Assembly (NCBI GenBank): GCA_022564295.1 | Contig: JADFLR010000004.1 | Coordinates: forward strand, 75,840-139,839 | DNA length: 64,000 nt | Direction of reading: 5' to 3' | From: Bacteroidota bacterium | GTDB taxonomy: Bacteria > Bacteroidota > Ignavibacteria > Ignavibacteriales > Ignavibacteriaceae | Shown here: one piece after another, positions 61,881 through 64,000 of the stretch | Numbering within the stretch: position 1 is the stretch's first letter | How the letters are laid out: every line of letters starts with the position of its first letter | Made by a program: the position numbers and the translations under genes | Notes under the pieces: model-generated | What the model saw: only the letters and a program-made list of their open reading frames with translations | Databases searched by the model: none | Told to the model about the DNA's origin: nothing

Positions 61881-62647
61881 AAAACATCTAATAGTTTTAA
61901 TGCTATAATAAAAACGGCGATAATTAACACATATTTTATAAGCCCCTCTCCTTTTTTAATCTGCATTTTTGCACCCCACCATCCACCAAAAATATTTCCT
62001 ATTGCTAAAAATATTCCGAGCAGCCAGTTAACATTATCTGTAAATGCAAAAATCATTAATGCTGGTATTGTATAAATTAATACGATGAAGACTTTGTACA
62101 TATTTACCCTAACGAGGTCCAGCTTCATCAGTAATTGAATTGAAGCCATTAATAAAAATCCAACACCAACCTGAATGAACCCTCCGTAAAAACCGATGCC
62201 TATCATCGATAAATAAATTCCGGTATTAGGTTTATTTGGTTCATCTTTATCATTTGATTTTTTCTTTGGCAGTATCATTGAAATGATTATCCCTATCATT
62301 ATTATTCCAAGAATTACTTTGAATAATTCGTCTTCCAACCTTACAGCCAACAAAGCACCTGCAACCGATCCTGGTAATGTGAAGAAGGAAAGTTTTAAAC
62401 TTGTTTTAAGATCAAAATAATTTTCCTGTTTAAATGATTTAACAGCTGAAACATTTTGCAGAAGAATCGCGATTCGGTTTGTTCCGTTTGCAACCGAAGT
62501 ATCCAAACCGAGAAAGATAAGTGCAGGAAGCGTTAATGTAGAACCGCCGCCAGCATTTACATTAATAAATCCAGCAATAACTCCGACACAAGTTAAAATT
62601 GTTATGGATAAAAGATCTGGCATTAAGTGTGTAGAATATTTAATCAA
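61877..62647 (-). CDS. TSUP family permease (TauE/SafE type)
   Basis: This 256-residue membrane protein has about eight hydrophobic segments. The TSUP opening GVIAGFINVNAGGGSTLTLPAL (about 17-38) and the internal repeat GFYGGFIQVGVGFLLM (about 152-167) are diagnostic. It probably moves sulfite, sulfonates or other small organic anions; specificity varies in the family. The start at 62647 gives eight residues before an in-frame ATG at 62623. Its end overlaps the uvrA end by 4 bases in convergent orientation. Confidence 0.88.
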   Translation of the reverse strand: MIKYSTHLMPDLLSITILTCVGVIAGFINVNAGGGSTLTLPALIFLGLDTSVANGTNRIAILLQNVSAVKSFKQENYFDLKTSLKLSFFTLPGSVAGALLAVRLEDELFKVILGIIMIGIIISMILPKKKSNDKDEPNKPNTGIYLSMIGIGFYGGFIQVGVGFLLMASIQLLMKLDLVRVNMYKVFIVLIYTIPALMIFAFTDNVNWLLGIFLAIGNIFGGWWGAKMQIKKGEGLIKYVLIIAVFIIALKLLDVF

Positions 62648-62751
62648 TAATTAAGATTGAATGAGTTTAATTTATTAAATTTGATACCATTATTTATAAC
62701 GATTAGTAAAAAATAAATTTTAAAAATTTAATAGTAAAAATTGGAGCTTTT

Positions 62752-64000
62752 ATGTCCTCCTGGAACTGGGAAATAGAGAATAAAGATTATTTAGATAAAA
62801 CAATTACACGCTGCAAAAGACAAAAAATAATTCTTCCGACTTTTGAACAGTTAAAAAAACCGGAAACTATTCCCGATCAAATAAAATCAAGATTAAAAAA
62901 TATTGATATGCAGGAATTACATCCGTTAAATCTATTTAGAATAAACTGGAGAAATGATGCGGTTACAGGTGAAATTGGTGATATTAATTATCTTGAAATT
63001 CCCAAAGAAATAACCGGAGTTAAAGCAAGAATAGTTGGTTTAGTGGGAAAGTTTTTTCCAACAGGTGCACATAAAGTTGGAGCGACTTATGGCTGCCTTG
63101 TACCTTATTTAGTTACAGGAAGATTTAATCCCGAATACCATAAAGCGGTATGGCCTTCAACAGGAAATTACTGCAGAGGAGGAACATTTAATTCTGCTCT
63201 TTTTGGTGTTCACCCGGTTGCAATTCTTCCCGAAGAAATGAGTAAAGAGAGATTTGAATGGTTGGAAAAATTAGGTGCAGAAGTTTATGCAACTCCAGGA
63301 TGCGAAAGCAACGTAAAAGAAATTTATGATAAATGCCATGAGTTGGAAGCCGAAAGCGATGAATATTTAATCTTTAATCAGTTTGATCAGTTCGGCAATT
63401 CGGTTTGGCATTACGAAATAACCGGAAGTACGATTGAAACTTTATTTAATGATATTAAATCGGGCAAACAAAGATTAAGTGCTTATGTTAGTGCAACCGG
63501 TTCTGCCGGAACAATAGCCGCAGGAGATTACTTACGTAATGTTAATCCTTCAATTAAAGTTCTTGCAACCGAAGCTTTTCAATGCCCCACGCTTTTAATG
63601 AATGGGTATGGTGGTCATCGAATAGAAGGAATTGGCGATAAACATATTCCATGGATCCACAATGTTAAAAATACTGATACAGTTGCAGCAATTGATGATG
63701 AAGATACTTTGAGAATTCTCCGGCTGTTTAATGAAGATGCCGGAAAAGAAGTTTTAAAAGAAAATGGATTGAATGAAGATGTAATTGAAAAACTATCCTA
63801 TCTGGGAATTTCATCTGCATGTAATTTGCTGGCATCAATTAAACTTGCAAAGTATTACGAGTTAAATGAAAACGATGTCATCTTTACAATCTTCACCGAT
63901 TCTGTTGAGATGTACTATTCACGGTTGGAAGAGATGAATGAGAATTGGGGAAAGTACAATAAAACACAGGCACTTATTGATTGGACTGCGGTTATCAAAA
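62752..64000 (+). CDS. PLP-dependent enzyme, fold type II (partial, 3' end missing)
   Basis: This open frame runs off the right edge after 416 codons. The ATG at 62752 follows TTGGAGC, a clear ribosome binding site. The PLP-lysine motif is FPTGAHKVGATYG (about 102-114), followed by WPSTGNYCRGGTFNSALFG. The phosphate-binding segment is SATGSAGTIAAGDY (about 245-258), and RIEGIGDKHIPWIHN is near 290. This matches a distinct family usually annotated as a pyridoxal-phosphate-dependent beta-subunit-like protein, related to cysteine and tryptophan synthases. The exact reaction is unknown to me. It is co-oriented with uvrA but separated by the minus-strand TSUP gene. Confidence 0.85.
   Translation, partial: MSSWNWEIENKDYLDKTITRCKRQKIILPTFEQLKKPETIPDQIKSRLKNIDMQELHPLNLFRINWRNDAVTGEIGDINYLEIPKEITGVKARIVGLVGKFFPTGAHKVGATYGCLVPYLVTGRFNPEYHKAVWPSTGNYCRGGTFNSALFGVHPVAILPEEMSKERFEWLEKLGAEVYATPGCESNVKEIYDKCHELEAESDEYLIFNQFDQFGNSVWHYEITGSTIETLFNDIKSGKQRLSAYVSATGSAGTIAAGDYLRNVNPSIKVLATEAFQCPTLLMNGYGGHRIEGIGDKHIPWIHNVKNTDTVAAIDDEDTLRILRLFNEDAGKEVLKENGLNEDVIEKLSYLGISSACNLLASIKLAKYYELNENDVIFTIFTDSVEMYYSRLEEMNENWGKYNKTQALIDWTAVIK

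Noticed and set aside
1-64000. tRNA, rRNA, insertion sequence or prophage genes
   Set aside because: Reading by eye found no tRNA T-loop/acceptor pairing, rRNA core sequence, transposase or phage structural motifs; short tRNAs could be missed without a covariance search.

Overview
The window looks like an ordinary chromosomal segment of a Gram-negative, AT-rich bacterium of the Ignavibacteria / Melioribacter type (Bacteroidota-Chlorobi group). This is an inference. It rests on secreted proteins ending in the type IX secretion (T9SS) sorting tail NYPNPFNP, a C25 (gingipain-type) peptidase, a complete Bat (Bacteroides aerotolerance) operon, KdsB (so Kdo-containing LPS), frequent TTG starts and very short or overlapping gene spacing. 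I see no rRNA, tRNA, CRISPR array, insertion sequence or prophage.

Layout. 1-600: the 3' end of a gene and a small membrane-anchored protein. 810-4659: a translationally coupled envelope trio (TPR lipoprotein, DUF4292 lipoprotein, EnvC-like LytM protein). It runs into 4682-11836, a surface polysaccharide cluster: Wzx flippase, UDP-galactopyranose mutase, three GT2-type glycosyltransferases, one GT4, and one GT26 of the WecG/TagA type. 11928-17324: an 1,798-residue C25 peptidase with a sorting tail. 17427-19918 (minus): a HAD phosphatase and a PQQ-propeller protein fused to a catalytically dead phosphoesterase domain. 20145-28463: the bat operon (MoxR ATPase, DUF58, a BatD-like membrane protein, BatA, BatB, BatC, BatD, BatE). 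28606-32480: M48 protease, KdsB, a PLP enzyme, a HIT protein and a B12-binding protein. 32513-34009: a sparse, partly decayed stretch with a lipoprotein and a strong candidate for a sigma-54-driven small RNA ending in a textbook terminator.

34010-37637: UvrD-type helicase and a PPi-type phosphofructokinase. 37641-41338 (minus): a two-subunit xanthine dehydrogenase-type molybdenum hydroxylase, divergent from a secreted DUF1028/TPR protein. 42565-50152: secreted and envelope proteins, including two T9SS cargo proteins (one a beta-propeller, one carrying only the second half of a subtilisin fold), a DUF2911 protein and an outer-membrane beta-barrel. 50247-62647: rhomboid protease, amidohydrolase, RdgB, lipoprotein, MenG/UbiE, PAP2 phosphatase, RsmA, O-methyltransferase plus a coupled CTG-start hypothetical, MarR regulator, YigZ, UvrA and a TSUP permease. 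62752 to the end: a PLP-dependent enzyme cut by the window edge.

How it fits together: most genes build or maintain the cell envelope (polysaccharide, LPS, lipoproteins, T9SS cargo, Bat stress complex). Housekeeping DNA repair and nucleotide metabolism genes are interspersed. The least explained items are the sigma-54 small RNA locus (33582-33730), a leader element that precedes two unrelated genes at identical spacing (774-810 and 52390-52426), a family of GTCATTCC hairpin repeats, the dead phosphoesterase/PQQ fusion, and the half-subtilase T9SS protein.
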